From Desulfobacterales bacterium (GTDB lineage Bacteria > Desulfobacterota > Desulfobacteria > Desulfobacterales > JAHIVH01), in assembly GCA_020056645.1 (NCBI GenBank), contig JAGVHJ010000247.1, positions 1 to 10,772 on the forward strand: a stretch of 10,772 nucleotides of DNA, written 5' to 3'. The notes under the pieces were generated by a model. It was not told the origin of the DNA, did no database searches, and was given only the letters and a program-made list of their open reading frames with translations. This document shows, piece after piece, positions 1-6,588 of this stretch. The translations under genes and the position numbers were made by a program. Positions within the stretch are counted from its first letter, which is position 1. Each line of letters starts with the position of its first letter.

Positions 1-43
1 CATGGCCATTGGATCTGGGAACTCCTATTTTTTAAGAATGGTT

Positions 44-402
44 GTAACGATTCAGCGGCGATTCATCAAGATGGCGAAAAGCCCGTTTTGTTCGTTCCCA
101 ATTTTTTTCGGGAGCTTCTTGGCTTTTTGCTGAACTGTCGAGAACTCTGCCCAAAGGCCTCAAACCGTTTGCCAGTTTAGCGCGAAAAGCCTTCGAATCT
201 CTCATCCGAAAAAAAGTAAATGTCACTTCACAAAAGGGCCTTTTCGCCACTAATTCCATTTTGCATTCAAGATGATACCAAGGCGGCAAGGAGGACGCCC
301 CGGAGACGTATATGCAATACGTCGAGGAGCTGACGACGCAGGCAACGAAGGTAGCATCTTGAATGCGAATTGGAATAAAACAAGGCCATGCTGAATAGTT
401 AC
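44..402. repeat. MITE-like palindromic element, full-length copy A
   Basis: This is a non-coding repeat with 13-bp terminal inverted repeats. GTAACGATTCAGC at 44-56 matches the reverse complement of 390-402 at 12 of 13 positions. A second, imperfect inverted pair lies inside: 72-111 (TGGCGAAAAG ... TTTTTTTCGG) against 206-249 on the other strand. A third lies at 263-279/350-366. The left 80 bp recur at 1555-1635 with high identity, which shows a dispersed family. No transposase is encoded, so any mobility would need help from elsewhere. No clear target-site duplication is visible. An open frame of 124 codons crosses the element on the minus strand but has no Shine-Dalgarno sequence and follows the repeat boundaries, so it is not called as a gene. 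Confidence 0.75.
263..366. repeat. Long inverted repeat inside copy A
   Basis: GCATTCAAGATGATACC at 263-279 pairs with 350-366 at 16 of 17 positions, and weaker complementarity continues outward. At the centre is a perfect 7-bp stem, GACGTAT (305-311) and ATACGTC (317-323), with a 5-nt loop. The sequence could fold as a nested hairpin in RNA or extrude as a cruciform in DNA. It may be a repeat of its own inserted in the larger element, since copy B lacks it. Confidence 0.7.
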
Positions 403-406
403 TCAC

Positions 407-657
407 TCTTTTTATTAATAACGATCATACCATGGATATTGAAATCCGCATCATCCATTCAAAAACATGGATTTGAAATAACAGGGCCAGCACCGGATTT
501 TGAAGCAAAGAGGGTCTATTGCGATTTATTTTTTTGAATTTATATGAATACAGCCGATTATGCAAGCCAAAATCGACCCCATTCACTTCAGGAAATATAA
601 TTATATTGAAAAACGACGTTATTCAATTTTATTAGAAACAATTTTGGAGGGGGAGGG
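407..657. other. AT-rich non-coding stretch downstream of the MBL gene
   Basis: No gene is supported here: there is no open frame with a ribosome binding site, and the composition is markedly more AT-rich than the coding regions. One weak hairpin is seen at 605-627 (arms 605-614 and 618-627, 9 of 10 paired, 3-nt loop), followed by TTTTATT on the plus strand. It lies 30-50 bp past the stop of the minus-strand MBL gene and could help end that transcript, but the stem is AT-rich and the U-tract is on the wrong side for a simple terminator. Confidence 0.4.
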
Positions 658-1524
658 TCATAAATCGGTTCTGACAAGCCGTTCCTTGGCGGCTCCTTTT
701 TTAAATTTTTTCCGCTCCTGGTCATAGAGGATTTTGGAGATGGCGATCTGGGGGTCATGGGTGAAAAAGAGCCAACTATTTTCTTCCGCCACATGGGTCA
801 AGAGCTCTTTTTTTTCTTCAATAAGGCGTTCGGGAAAGCGGTCGTAGCCCATGGTGATAGGCAGGTGTATCCAGGGGAGGCCTGGGACCAGATCCGCCGC
901 GAATACGAGCCCTCTGTGATGGAACCGCAGATCCCAGCAGACCATTCCGGGGGTGTGACCGTCGCTCATGATCGGGTGAACCGTCAGATCGTCAAAAGAA
1001 AAAGTCTCCCCGCCTCCGAGTAGAACCAAACGCCCGCTCTCTTCAAGTTTTTGATTTAAGACGGGAATAAATGAGGCGCGGTCCCTCTGGTGGGGGGTTC
1101 GGGAGCGGTCCCAGGCTTTTTTGCTCACGAAAAACCGGGCTTTGGAAAAGAGAAGCTCTGGTTCTCTTCCCTCCTCAAAGGGTGTCAATAGCCCCCCCGC
1201 GTGGTCAAAATGGAGGTGGGAGATAAAAATAGCCGTGATATCCGTTTCCGAAAGGCCGAGTTCCAAGAGCCCCTCGTGGAGCATGTGGGTCTCCTCTTCG
1301 ATGCCGAAGCGCTCCCGGTTTTTCGGGTCCATATACGCCCCGATACCCGCCTCGAAGAGGAGTCTGTGGTTTTCCGTTTCCACAAGAAGCGAGCGCGCCG
1401 CCAAGGGAATCCGGTTCAAAGGGTCGGGGGCGATCCATTTTTCCCAGAGCGCCTTGGGGGCGTTGCCGAACATGGCCCCCCCATCCAGTTTCTGCCGGTT
1501 TCCTTCGATACTGCTGAATTTCAT
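658..1524 (-). CDS. MBL-fold metallo-hydrolase
   Basis: A 288-aa protein of the metallo-beta-lactamase superfamily, a full-length single domain with no signal peptide, so probably cytoplasmic. The complete binuclear metal site is visible: SHLHFDHAGG at 102-111 supplies His103, His105, Asp107 and His108; His190 lies in SDGHTPG; Asp211 in AADLVPG; and His256 in FFTHDP. The N-terminal pattern (LDGGAMFG, then a PDPLNRIPLAARSLLVE stretch) places it with the lactonase-like/general hydrolase branch rather than RNase Z or glyoxalase II. The substrate cannot be read from sequence. The start is the ATG at 1522-1524, with AGAGGA nine bases upstream. The gene is last in a minus-strand series after the C39-like gene, but 140 bp and a repeat copy separate them, so it may have its own promoter. 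Confidence 0.9.
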   Translation of the reverse strand: MKFSSIEGNRQKLDGGAMFGNAPKALWEKWIAPDPLNRIPLAARSLLVETENHRLLFEAGIGAYMDPKNRERFGIEEETHMLHEGLLELGLSETDITAIFISHLHFDHAGGLLTPFEEGREPELLFSKARFFVSKKAWDRSRTPHQRDRASFIPVLNQKLEESGRLVLLGGGETFSFDDLTVHPIMSDGHTPGMVCWDLRFHHRGLVFAADLVPGLPWIHLPITMGYDRFPERLIEEKKELLTHVAEENSWLFFTHDPQIAISKILYDQERKKFKKGAAKERLVRTDL

Positions 1525-1554
1525 ATCTGCTTATCCTCTAACCATTATTTCATC

Positions 1555-1665
1555 GTAACTATTCAGCCGCTATTCATTAAGATGGCGAAAAGCCCGTTTT
1601 GTTCGTTCCGCACTTTTTTTCGGTATCTTCTTGCCAATATAACAAGATGGGCACTAAGTAGTTGT
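1555..1665. repeat. MITE-like element, internally deleted copy B
   Basis: The left end GTAACTATTCAGC (1555-1567) is the exact reverse complement of the right end of the copy at 44-402. The next roughly 70 bp match that copy closely, including an identical run through GGCGAAAAGCCCGTTTTG and a TTTTTTTCGG tract. The right end is degenerate: AACAAG at 1641-1646, then CTAAGTAGTTGT ending at 1665, matching the other copy's right end at about 8 of 12 positions with the same spacing. It fills almost the whole gap between the MBL start and the stop of the C39-like gene, so transcription into the MBL gene must cross or start within it. Confidence 0.65.
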
Positions 1666-2468
1666 TAATCTTCTTTGTGAGCGAAACTCAGGTATTTACC
1701 ACTCCAGACCGCGTTTCCCCAGATTTTGGGAACGTTTCCCTCATACCATTTTTTATTGGCGAAGGAGTCGTAATCGATCTGCCGGACAATGGATGCGCTC
1801 TCCTTTTCGTTGGGATCCACGTAATAAACCGTCTCCGTTTCCCTGTTGTATCCAACAACAACGATATAGTGGCCAGAGGCGTTCTGCCGCGCCAGATGGA
1901 CCAAGACAGGTCTGTTTTGATTCAGCAGGGGCAAGATTTTGTTTTCCATCAGCTCCTTTTTGGTCTTCCGGTTTTTTTTAGTGTTTTGAATCAGGGAATC
2001 GTTGGAGTCGATGATGGTATAGTAGCGGGAGAGAGGGCCATTCGGTTCGGAACGGAAGTAAAGATTCTCCGCGCCTTTTTTTAACTGGCTCCACTTTGTG
2101 CCTCCGCCGTATGGATTGATCCATTCCGCGATTTGCGCTCCCTTGGCGAGCCGAGGCTTTGGAGAAGAGCTTCTTTTTGAGGTGGCGTAGGTATCACCAC
2201 CCTCCGAGAAATCCAGGGGATTTCCCTTGTCATCGTAAAAAAAGGAGGTGGGCCTGGAGGCATCGCCATAATATCTGAAAATCATGTAAAAGGCCGTGGC
2301 CGCGCACAGGGCCGGCCCCTGGTTCACAAGAAACTGGTGCGGGTTCTTCTGGATCACCTCGACCGGCTGCATGGCCGATGGGGTTCCCGTGATCAGAAAG
2401 AGGCAGATGAAAAGCGTCATCATAAAGAAAAGAGGGGCGTTTTTTGAATAACGAGCGGTGGATTTCAT
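1665..2468 (-). CDS. Secreted C39-like papain-fold cysteine peptidase family protein
   Basis: A 267-aa protein with a Sec signal peptide: basic N-terminus, hydrophobic core at about residues 12-28, likely cleavage after TPSA (residue 32). The mature part has the order expected of the C39/papain-like fold: NQGPALCAA with Gln50 and candidate nucleophile Cys55, then SGHYIVVVGYN with His200, then YYVDPNE with Asp218. The domain therefore looks catalytically complete and should act outside the cytoplasm. There is no ABC-transporter region, so it is not a bacteriocin exporter. The 145-residue stretch between Cys and His is long and lysine/serine-rich, and may be an insertion. The start at 2468 has AAGGAG seven bases upstream; the frame stays open further 5' but without a better site. 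It follows the small CxxC gene by 25 bp, so the two are probably co-transcribed. The substrate is unknown. Confidence 0.8.
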   Translation of the reverse strand: MKSTARYSKNAPLFFMMTLFICLFLITGTPSAMQPVEVIQKNPHQFLVNQGPALCAATAFYMIFRYYGDASRPTSFFYDDKGNPLDFSEGGDTYATSKRSSSPKPRLAKGAQIAEWINPYGGGTKWSQLKKGAENLYFRSEPNGPLSRYYTIIDSNDSLIQNTKKNRKTKKELMENKILPLLNQNRPVLVHLARQNASGHYIVVVGYNRETETVYYVDPNEKESASIVRQIDYDSFANKKWYEGNVPKIWGNAVWSGKYLSFAHKED

Positions 2469-2493
2469 GGCGATACTCCTTGTTGGTTTAAGG

Positions 2494-2712
2494 TCAGAAC
2501 TCTTCTGATATTTCACCGATGGCGATCCGGATGTTGTCAAAGCAGGTCCGACAGGTCGATATTCCCACAGCCGTGGGAATCCCCTTCACGTCAATTTCCG
2601 TATCCTCTGGAATTTCTGATTTGATTTTCCGGCAGATCTCACACAGATGGTCCATCTGTGTGGTGAGGCTTTTGACATGGGAAATGGCCATTTTCATGAT
2701 AATATGATTCAT
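2494..2712 (-). CDS. Small protein with two CxxC pairs (putative zinc ribbon)
   Basis: A 72-aa protein that I do not recognise. It has no signal peptide. Two CxxC pairs, CEIC at 24-27 and CRTC at 54-57, are separated by 26 residues, the spacing of a four-cysteine zinc ribbon; a redox role is the alternative. The linker is acidic and contains a GIPTAVGIS segment. The N-terminus could form an amphipathic helix with His12 and His22. AGGAAGG at 2724-2730 lies 11 bases before the ATG. The stop precedes the C39-like start by 25 bp. The frame is real on the grounds of its binding site, tight spacing and paired cysteines, but its role is unknown. A protein-binding or regulatory partner for the downstream gene is only a guess. 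Confidence 0.7.
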   Translation of the reverse strand: MNHIIMKMAISHVKSLTTQMDHLCEICRKIKSEIPEDTEIDVKGIPTAVGISTCRTCFDNIRIAIGEISEEF

Positions 2713-2734
2713 CGGTTCGGTTTCCTTCCTCAGT

Positions 2735-2762
2735 ATTCTGATCTTATCATGGTTTTTTTCAA
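2735..2762 (-). promoter_or_regulatory. Candidate promoter for the CxxC/C39-like genes
   Basis: Reading the minus strand, TTGAAA (2757-2762) is followed after 16 bases by CAGAAT (2735-2740). The -35 matches five of six consensus bases and the -10 four of six. The predicted start of transcription near 2728 would leave a short leader before the CxxC gene. The match is modest. Confidence 0.3.
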
Positions 2763-2811
2763 GGATTCATTACAAAATTGCTTGAATTATCGACTAATCG
2801 TTGATCGTATG

Positions 2812-2843
2812 TCATCATTTAGATACCAATATCCAAATGATGA
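2812..2843. promoter_or_regulatory. 32-bp palindrome in the divergent spacer (operator or RNA hairpin)
   Basis: TCATCATTTAGATA (2812-2825) and TATCCAAATGATGA (2830-2843) are reverse complements at 13 of 14 positions around a CCAA centre. The palindrome lies between the minus-strand CxxC gene (start 2712) and the plus-strand methyltransferase (start 2905), about 60 bp before the latter. No U-tract follows on either strand, so it is not a standard terminator. An operator for a dimeric regulator, or a hairpin in the methyltransferase leader, fits better. Confidence 0.55.
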
Positions 2844-2904
2844 GATATTTAAACTATATTTAAAAAAAAACGCTCCATTTTTCAAGTCTTTTCCCGGAGG
2901 AGAG

Positions 2905-3708
2905 ATGAAATTGACACTCGATACAATGGCCCAGGCCGCCTGGACCATGACTCGGAAAAAATTTATGGCGTTGAGCGCCAAGCGCCAGCATGAGCTGTTG
3001 ACGGCCCTTGCCATCGATACGTTCCTGAAAGGAGGAACCGTCTATTCACTCTTTCAGACCCGATACCGGGAGCTTCACTCCTTTGGGGCGCTGGACCTCT
3101 ATGAGCCGCCTCCATGGCTCTCGGAAAAAGAGGCGCTCCTTGAGTATGGGGCCTTTCACAATCAGTACACGCCATCGCCCCATCCCCTTCCTCCACGAAA
3201 AGAGAAGACCCTTCCCCGGAATCCCCTCTCGTGGACCCACCGGTTTGACGTGACCATTCTCCTTGACCAGGTGACCCGGCCCTATAATGTGGGGTCGATC
3301 TTAAGGATCATCGATAATTTCGGACTCAAGGGGCTGGTTCACGGAACCAAAAGTCTTGATATTTCCCACCCCCAGCTCAGAAAATCGGCAAGGGGGTGTG
3401 AAAAATGGATCCCCGTCACCTATGAGGAGCGTCTCGCCCCATGGATCGAGACCCTTTCCATGCCTGTGATCGGTATCGAAACCGATCCCGGCGCGATCCC
3501 CCTTCACCGCTTTTCCTTTCCGCTACCCTGTGCGATTGTGGTGGGAAACGAGACTCTGGGTATTTCGGAGAGGGTGAGAGGGGCCTTAGACGCCATCGTG
3601 AATATTCCCATGTATGGCTTCAAAAAATCGATGAACGTAACCCACGCCCTGTCGGTTGTCGCCTATCAGATCACCGCCGCCGCTTTTTCAGGAATCAGCT
3701 CCCCTTGA
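2905..3708 (+). CDS. SpoU/TrmH-family RNA 2'-O-ribose methyltransferase
   Basis: A 267-aa cytoplasmic enzyme expected to transfer a methyl group from S-adenosylmethionine to a ribose 2'-OH of tRNA or rRNA. Residues 1-105 form an N-terminal extension, partly helical, that I do not recognise; it probably binds RNA. The SPOUT knot domain covers about 113-262. Motif 1 is at 118-140 (DQVTRPYNVGSILR, with Asn128 and Arg134). Motif 2 is at 209-221 (CAIVVGNETLGIS). Motif 3 is at 234-254 (IPMYGFKKSMNVTHALS, with Asn244). All three are intact. The start at 2905 is chosen because GGAGG ends four bases upstream; the frame is open back to 2647, but that part runs over the CxxC gene and the palindrome. The gene ends 14 bp inside the convergent dapB. 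The exact target nucleotide cannot be assigned. Confidence 0.9.
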   Translation: MKLTLDTMAQAAWTMTRKKFMALSAKRQHELLTALAIDTFLKGGTVYSLFQTRYRELHSFGALDLYEPPPWLSEKEALLEYGAFHNQYTPSPHPLPPRKEKTLPRNPLSWTHRFDVTILLDQVTRPYNVGSILRIIDNFGLKGLVHGTKSLDISHPQLRKSARGCEKWIPVTYEERLAPWIETLSMPVIGIETDPGAIPLHRFSFPLPCAIVVGNETLGISERVRGALDAIVNIPMYGFKKSMNVTHALSVVAYQITAAAFSGISSP

Positions 3709-4525
3709 GCACGTCGATCATGGTGAATATCCGCCCTGTTTCACCCTGGGCCGCCTTTTCGCTGAGAAACCGAACCGCGTCGAGGGTGCCCTTTGAGTAT
3801 ATGTCCCGCCCGTTGATGTTGTGGGTGAAGGCGATTTTCACGGTGCCATCCTGGGAGAGAAGGGTGTAGGTGTGCCAGGCGTGCCCCTTCAAGTGTTCTT
3901 CCGGAATCCGCCACTCGCGCTTCTGGATCTCGGGGTCCCGCTCCTTCTTAATATCCTCCTCCCTGAAATCGACGCCCATTTTGTTGAATAGGGCGGCGAA
4001 CGCCTTGGCCGTGCCGCTTGTATCGGCTTTTCCGGCCTGATGGCTCTCAACGATTTCAAGGGAGTAGTCCTTGAAAAGGCCGGGAAAATTGTCAGCCGCG
4101 TAGGTCAGCATGGTTTGGAGTCCTACAATCTCTTTCGCCATATTGGGGGCGATGACTGCGGGAATGGATGATTTCAAAACCGTGTCGTTTAAGTGGTTCC
4201 GGTCCCCGCCGGTGGTTCCCATGACAAAGGGAAGCTTCATCCGGGCGTAGAAGAGGGCGTTATCGTTCACCGCGCTGGGGTGGGTGTAGTCCACCGTGAT
4301 GAACGGTCCTTCCCTTTTCACGATCTCCTGGATCGTCCGCTCTCTTTTTTCAGGGGTGACGAGGGCGATTGTTTTTCCTTCCAAAGGGAAGTCGTTTTGG
4401 GTGATCTCCGGGCCGGTCAACGACCAGGGAAGAAGGGTCATCCCCCCGTCGCAAAGGACGTGTTTCGCCACGTTGAGCGCCACGTTTCCAGGAATACCGT
4501 TGATCATTACCTTTATTGTTTTCAT
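3695..4525 (-). CDS. dapB: 4-hydroxy-tetrahydrodipicolinate reductase, plant-like type
   Basis: A 276-aa NAD(P)H-dependent reductase that forms tetrahydrodipicolinate in the diaminopimelate/lysine pathway. The N-terminal nucleotide-binding region (1-130) has NGIPGNV at 9-15 in the dinucleotide-loop position. It is followed by VDYTHPSAVNDNA (78-90), PFVMGTTGGDR (99-109) and APNMAKEIVG (126-135). The C-terminal catalytic region has ESHQAGKADTSGTAK at 160-174. Most bacterial enzymes have a double His followed by KxDxPSGTA; here the first His is Ser161, His162 and Lys166 are kept, and Pro becomes Thr. These replacements, and blocks such as VNDNA, IPEEHLKGHA and YSKGTLDAV, resemble the plant chloroplast enzymes. 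The start at 4525 has AAGGAGG four bases upstream. The gene stands alone, with no other lysine gene nearby. Confidence 0.88.
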   Translation of the reverse strand: MKTIKVMINGIPGNVALNVAKHVLCDGGMTLLPWSLTGPEITQNDFPLEGKTIALVTPEKRERTIQEIVKREGPFITVDYTHPSAVNDNALFYARMKLPFVMGTTGGDRNHLNDTVLKSSIPAVIAPNMAKEIVGLQTMLTYAADNFPGLFKDYSLEIVESHQAGKADTSGTAKAFAALFNKMGVDFREEDIKKERDPEIQKREWRIPEEHLKGHAWHTYTLLSQDGTVKIAFTHNINGRDIYSKGTLDAVRFLSEKAAQGETGRIFTMIDVLKGS

Positions 4526-4862
4526 GAGGCCTCCTTCCGCCAGAGCGTTTGTAAGGGATTTGGGAAATACCCATATGCCCAAGTTGATTTTGTTTTGGTT
4601 ATGTTCACTTCAGAGTAGATATTCGCCTCCTTCGGATTTGCCGGGGGCCAACCTTTTGAAAAGGGCGCCAAACATATCCAAATAAAGGTTCAATAACCAC
4701 CATCTAAAAACCTCTTTGCCCCGCTTTTTAAAAGCGGGCCGAAGGAGGCATTGATTATCAATTCAAGTTATGACTTAAATCACTCACCAAGCCTATTTTA
4801 CATGCGATTCCCCTGTCCATTTGTCCATATTTTTAAAGAGGTTTGAATGAATGGTGTTTCAA
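4526..4862. other. Intergenic region with inverted repeats between dapB and the MurU-AmgK gene
   Basis: The 337 bp hold no gene. Both flanking genes are on the minus strand, so this stretch must carry the dapB promoter and any end signal for the upstream operon. A perfect 11-bp inverted repeat, GCCTCCTTCGG at 4625-4635 and CCGAAGGAGGC at 4739-4749, brackets 103 bp. Inside it are CCTTTTGAAAAGG (4652-4664) and a GC stem at 4720-4726/4732-4738. No clear -35/-10 pair for dapB was found. Confidence 0.5.
4720..4738. repeat. GC-stem hairpin, possible transcription end signal
   Basis: CCCGCTT (4720-4726) pairs perfectly with AAGCGGG (4732-4738) around a TTTAA loop. It lies about 125-145 bp past the MurU-AmgK stop on the same transcript. 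No U-tract follows directly on the minus strand (GGCAAAGAGGTTTTT comes first), so an intrinsic terminator is doubtful. It is joined to the right arm of the larger 4625-4749 repeat and may belong to a dispersed repeat. Confidence 0.4.
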
Positions 4863-6557
4863 TCATGTTGTTTTTCCTAAGCTCATTATCAGTTTCGGGA
4901 AGCGAGGCTCCTCCATGGCGGCCAGGATTTTTCTAAGGGAGGAGAGGGCTGCGGGGATATGGGACTCGAACCAGCTCTTTCCCTTCACTTTGGAAAGAAA
5001 ACCGAAGGCCCCCAAGATCTGGAGGCTCCGCGTCAGGGAGAGATAGCTATACCCTTCCATGAAATGGTCCACGGGAACGCCGGTTTTTTTCAGGGTCTGA
5101 AGGGCCGCGTATTCCGAGAGCGACCGCCTGATCGGAAAGGGAAGATTCATGTAGGGATCGTTGATCAGGGAGGCGATATCGTATTGGAGCGGTCCCCGCC
5201 GCCCCCCCTGGAAATCGATCAGGTAAAATCGGCCCTCTGTCACCATGATGTTCCGGGACTGCATGTCCCGGTGCATGAATCCAACAATTCCCTTCTGAAG
5301 GGCCTTTTCCGCAAGCAGATCAAATTCGTCGGCAAAGTGGCTGAAGGGAATATGGAGGCCAAGATACCCGTTCAAAAAGGCCTCCACAAAATAGCGGCAC
5401 TCTTTTTCAAGGATTAGGGCCTTGTCATAGCAAGATGTCTGCCAGGTGAAGTTATCTCTAAACCCTTCGCCGCCCCTTTGGTTCATGTGGATGATGATGT
5501 CGATGACACGCCGCAGGGCTGATGCGGCATCCTCCTGATTTTTCAGTTGCCTGATATGGGTTTCAAGATGGGTGTCGCCCAGATCTTCCAGAAAAACGAG
5601 CCCTGAGAAGGCGTCATGGGCCACGATTTCGGGAACAGGAACCCCTTTTTTCCGCAGATGGGTTCCGATGGCGATAAAGGCGTCCGCCTCGACGGTTCCC
5701 TCCCTGTTCCTGATGCCGTGGTCAACCAAGATCAGGCTTCTATTGCCGCTTTTCAACCGCCGCCATACGCGATCCGATCCGTCTCCCTTGAGCGGTTCCA
5801 CGGTGATTTCCAGCCCCGCCTTTCCGCCCAATTGACGCTCGAAAGCCGGTTTTGCCATCCTATCGAACACCGCCTGCCGGTAACTCTCCTTCGAGCCGAT
5901 ATCGATCCAGTAGCGGCCGGTTATGGGAAAGGCCATGGGCGGCCGGCCCTCCTGGATCATGCGCTCATAGATCTCCACGATTCCCACTGAAGTTTTCTCC
6001 GGTATGAAATCGAGAACGGCGGGCTCCATGACATGGATGCCGGTAAAGGCCATGCGCCGGAGGGAAAGATCCATTGTCACCCTATCTCCGCTGGGGTGAC
6101 CGGAAAACCCCCGAATGAAGCCCCTGTCGTCCACAAAGACCGTGTTAAACCGTTCATGGTCGTGCATCACGAGGGTCGCCAGGTGGGTGTGGGTCCGGTG
6201 AAACTCGTAGACCTCTTTCAGGTCGATATCGGTTATGATATCACAGTTGATCACGAGAAAGGGTTCATTATCCCAAAAATCGGCCAGGTTTTTCACGGCG
6301 CCGCCGGTCTCCAGAATGACCGGTTCAAACCGGGTATGCACAGGCACGCTGAAAGAGGAGCGCGCCACATGGGCTTCCACCATTTCATGGAGGTGGTGGG
6401 TGTTGATCATGATTTCGTTCACGCCGCTTTTTTTCAGCTGCTCGATCAGGTGGTCGATGAGCGGCCTTCCCGCCAGGGGAAAGAGGGGTTTGGGAAGACG
6501 CGCCGTGTGTGGAAGGAGCCGTGTTCCGAAGCCTGCGGCAAGAATCAATGCTTTCAT
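4863..6557 (-). CDS. Fused MurU-like uridylyltransferase / AmgK-like amino-sugar kinase
   Basis: A 564-aa two-domain protein. Residues 1 to about 235 are a sugar-nucleotidyltransferase: LAAGFGTRLLP at 6-16, Lys23-Pro24, an INCDI metal-site segment, and a closing GRYWIDIGSKESY. Residues from about 250 to 545 are an aminoglycoside-phosphotransferase-fold kinase: GDGSDRVWRR as the nucleotide loop, LVFLEDLGD as hinge, HRDMQSRN with Asp431 and Asn436, then DFQGGRRGPLQYDIASL with Asp448. The DFQ.. RGP.. YD signature is that of AmgK, the anomeric MurNAc/GlcNAc kinase. MurU then adds UMP to MurNAc-1-phosphate, giving UDP-MurNAc without de novo synthesis. In Pseudomonas these are two adjacent genes; here both steps are in one chain in the order MurU then AmgK. 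AGAGGAG lies 12 bases before the ATG. The gene follows plsB by 31 bp. Substrate assignment rests on motif resemblance; another sugar-1-phosphate is possible. Confidence 0.82.
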   Translation of the reverse strand: MKALILAAGFGTRLLPHTARLPKPLFPLAGRPLIDHLIEQLKKSGVNEIMINTHHLHEMVEAHVARSSFSVPVHTRFEPVILETGGAVKNLADFWDNEPFLVINCDIITDIDLKEVYEFHRTHTHLATLVMHDHERFNTVFVDDRGFIRGFSGHPSGDRVTMDLSLRRMAFTGIHVMEPAVLDFIPEKTSVGIVEIYERMIQEGRPPMAFPITGRYWIDIGSKESYRQAVFDRMAKPAFERQLGGKAGLEITVEPLKGDGSDRVWRRLKSGNRSLILVDHGIRNREGTVEADAFIAIGTHLRKKGVPVPEIVAHDAFSGLVFLEDLGDTHLETHIRQLKNQEDAASALRRVIDIIIHMNQRGGEGFRDNFTWQTSCYDKALILEKECRYFVEAFLNGYLGLHIPFSHFADEFDLLAEKALQKGIVGFMHRDMQSRNIMVTEGRFYLIDFQGGRRGPLQYDIASLINDPYMNLPFPIRRSLSEYAALQTLKKTGVPVDHFMEGYSYLSLTRSLQILGAFGFLSKVKGKSWFESHIPAALSSLRKILAAMEEPRFPKLIMSLGKTT

Positions 6558-6588
6558 GCGAGGATTCCACTCCTCTTTTGTTCAAGGG

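Noticed and set aside
32..406. Minus-strand open frame of 124 codons
   Set aside because: It matches the bounds of the palindromic element, has no binding site, is rich in basic and low-complexity stretches, and part of it recurs in the deleted copy. It is repeat DNA read as protein.
605..627. Hairpin as a terminator for the MBL gene
   Set aside because: The stem is AT-rich and weak, and the T-tract follows on the plus strand, whereas the gene is on the minus strand. Kept only as a remark.
2647..2904. N-terminal extension of the RNA methyltransferase frame
   Set aside because: It runs antisense over the CxxC gene and through the palindrome and AT-rich spacer; the ATG at 2905 has a clear GGAGG site.
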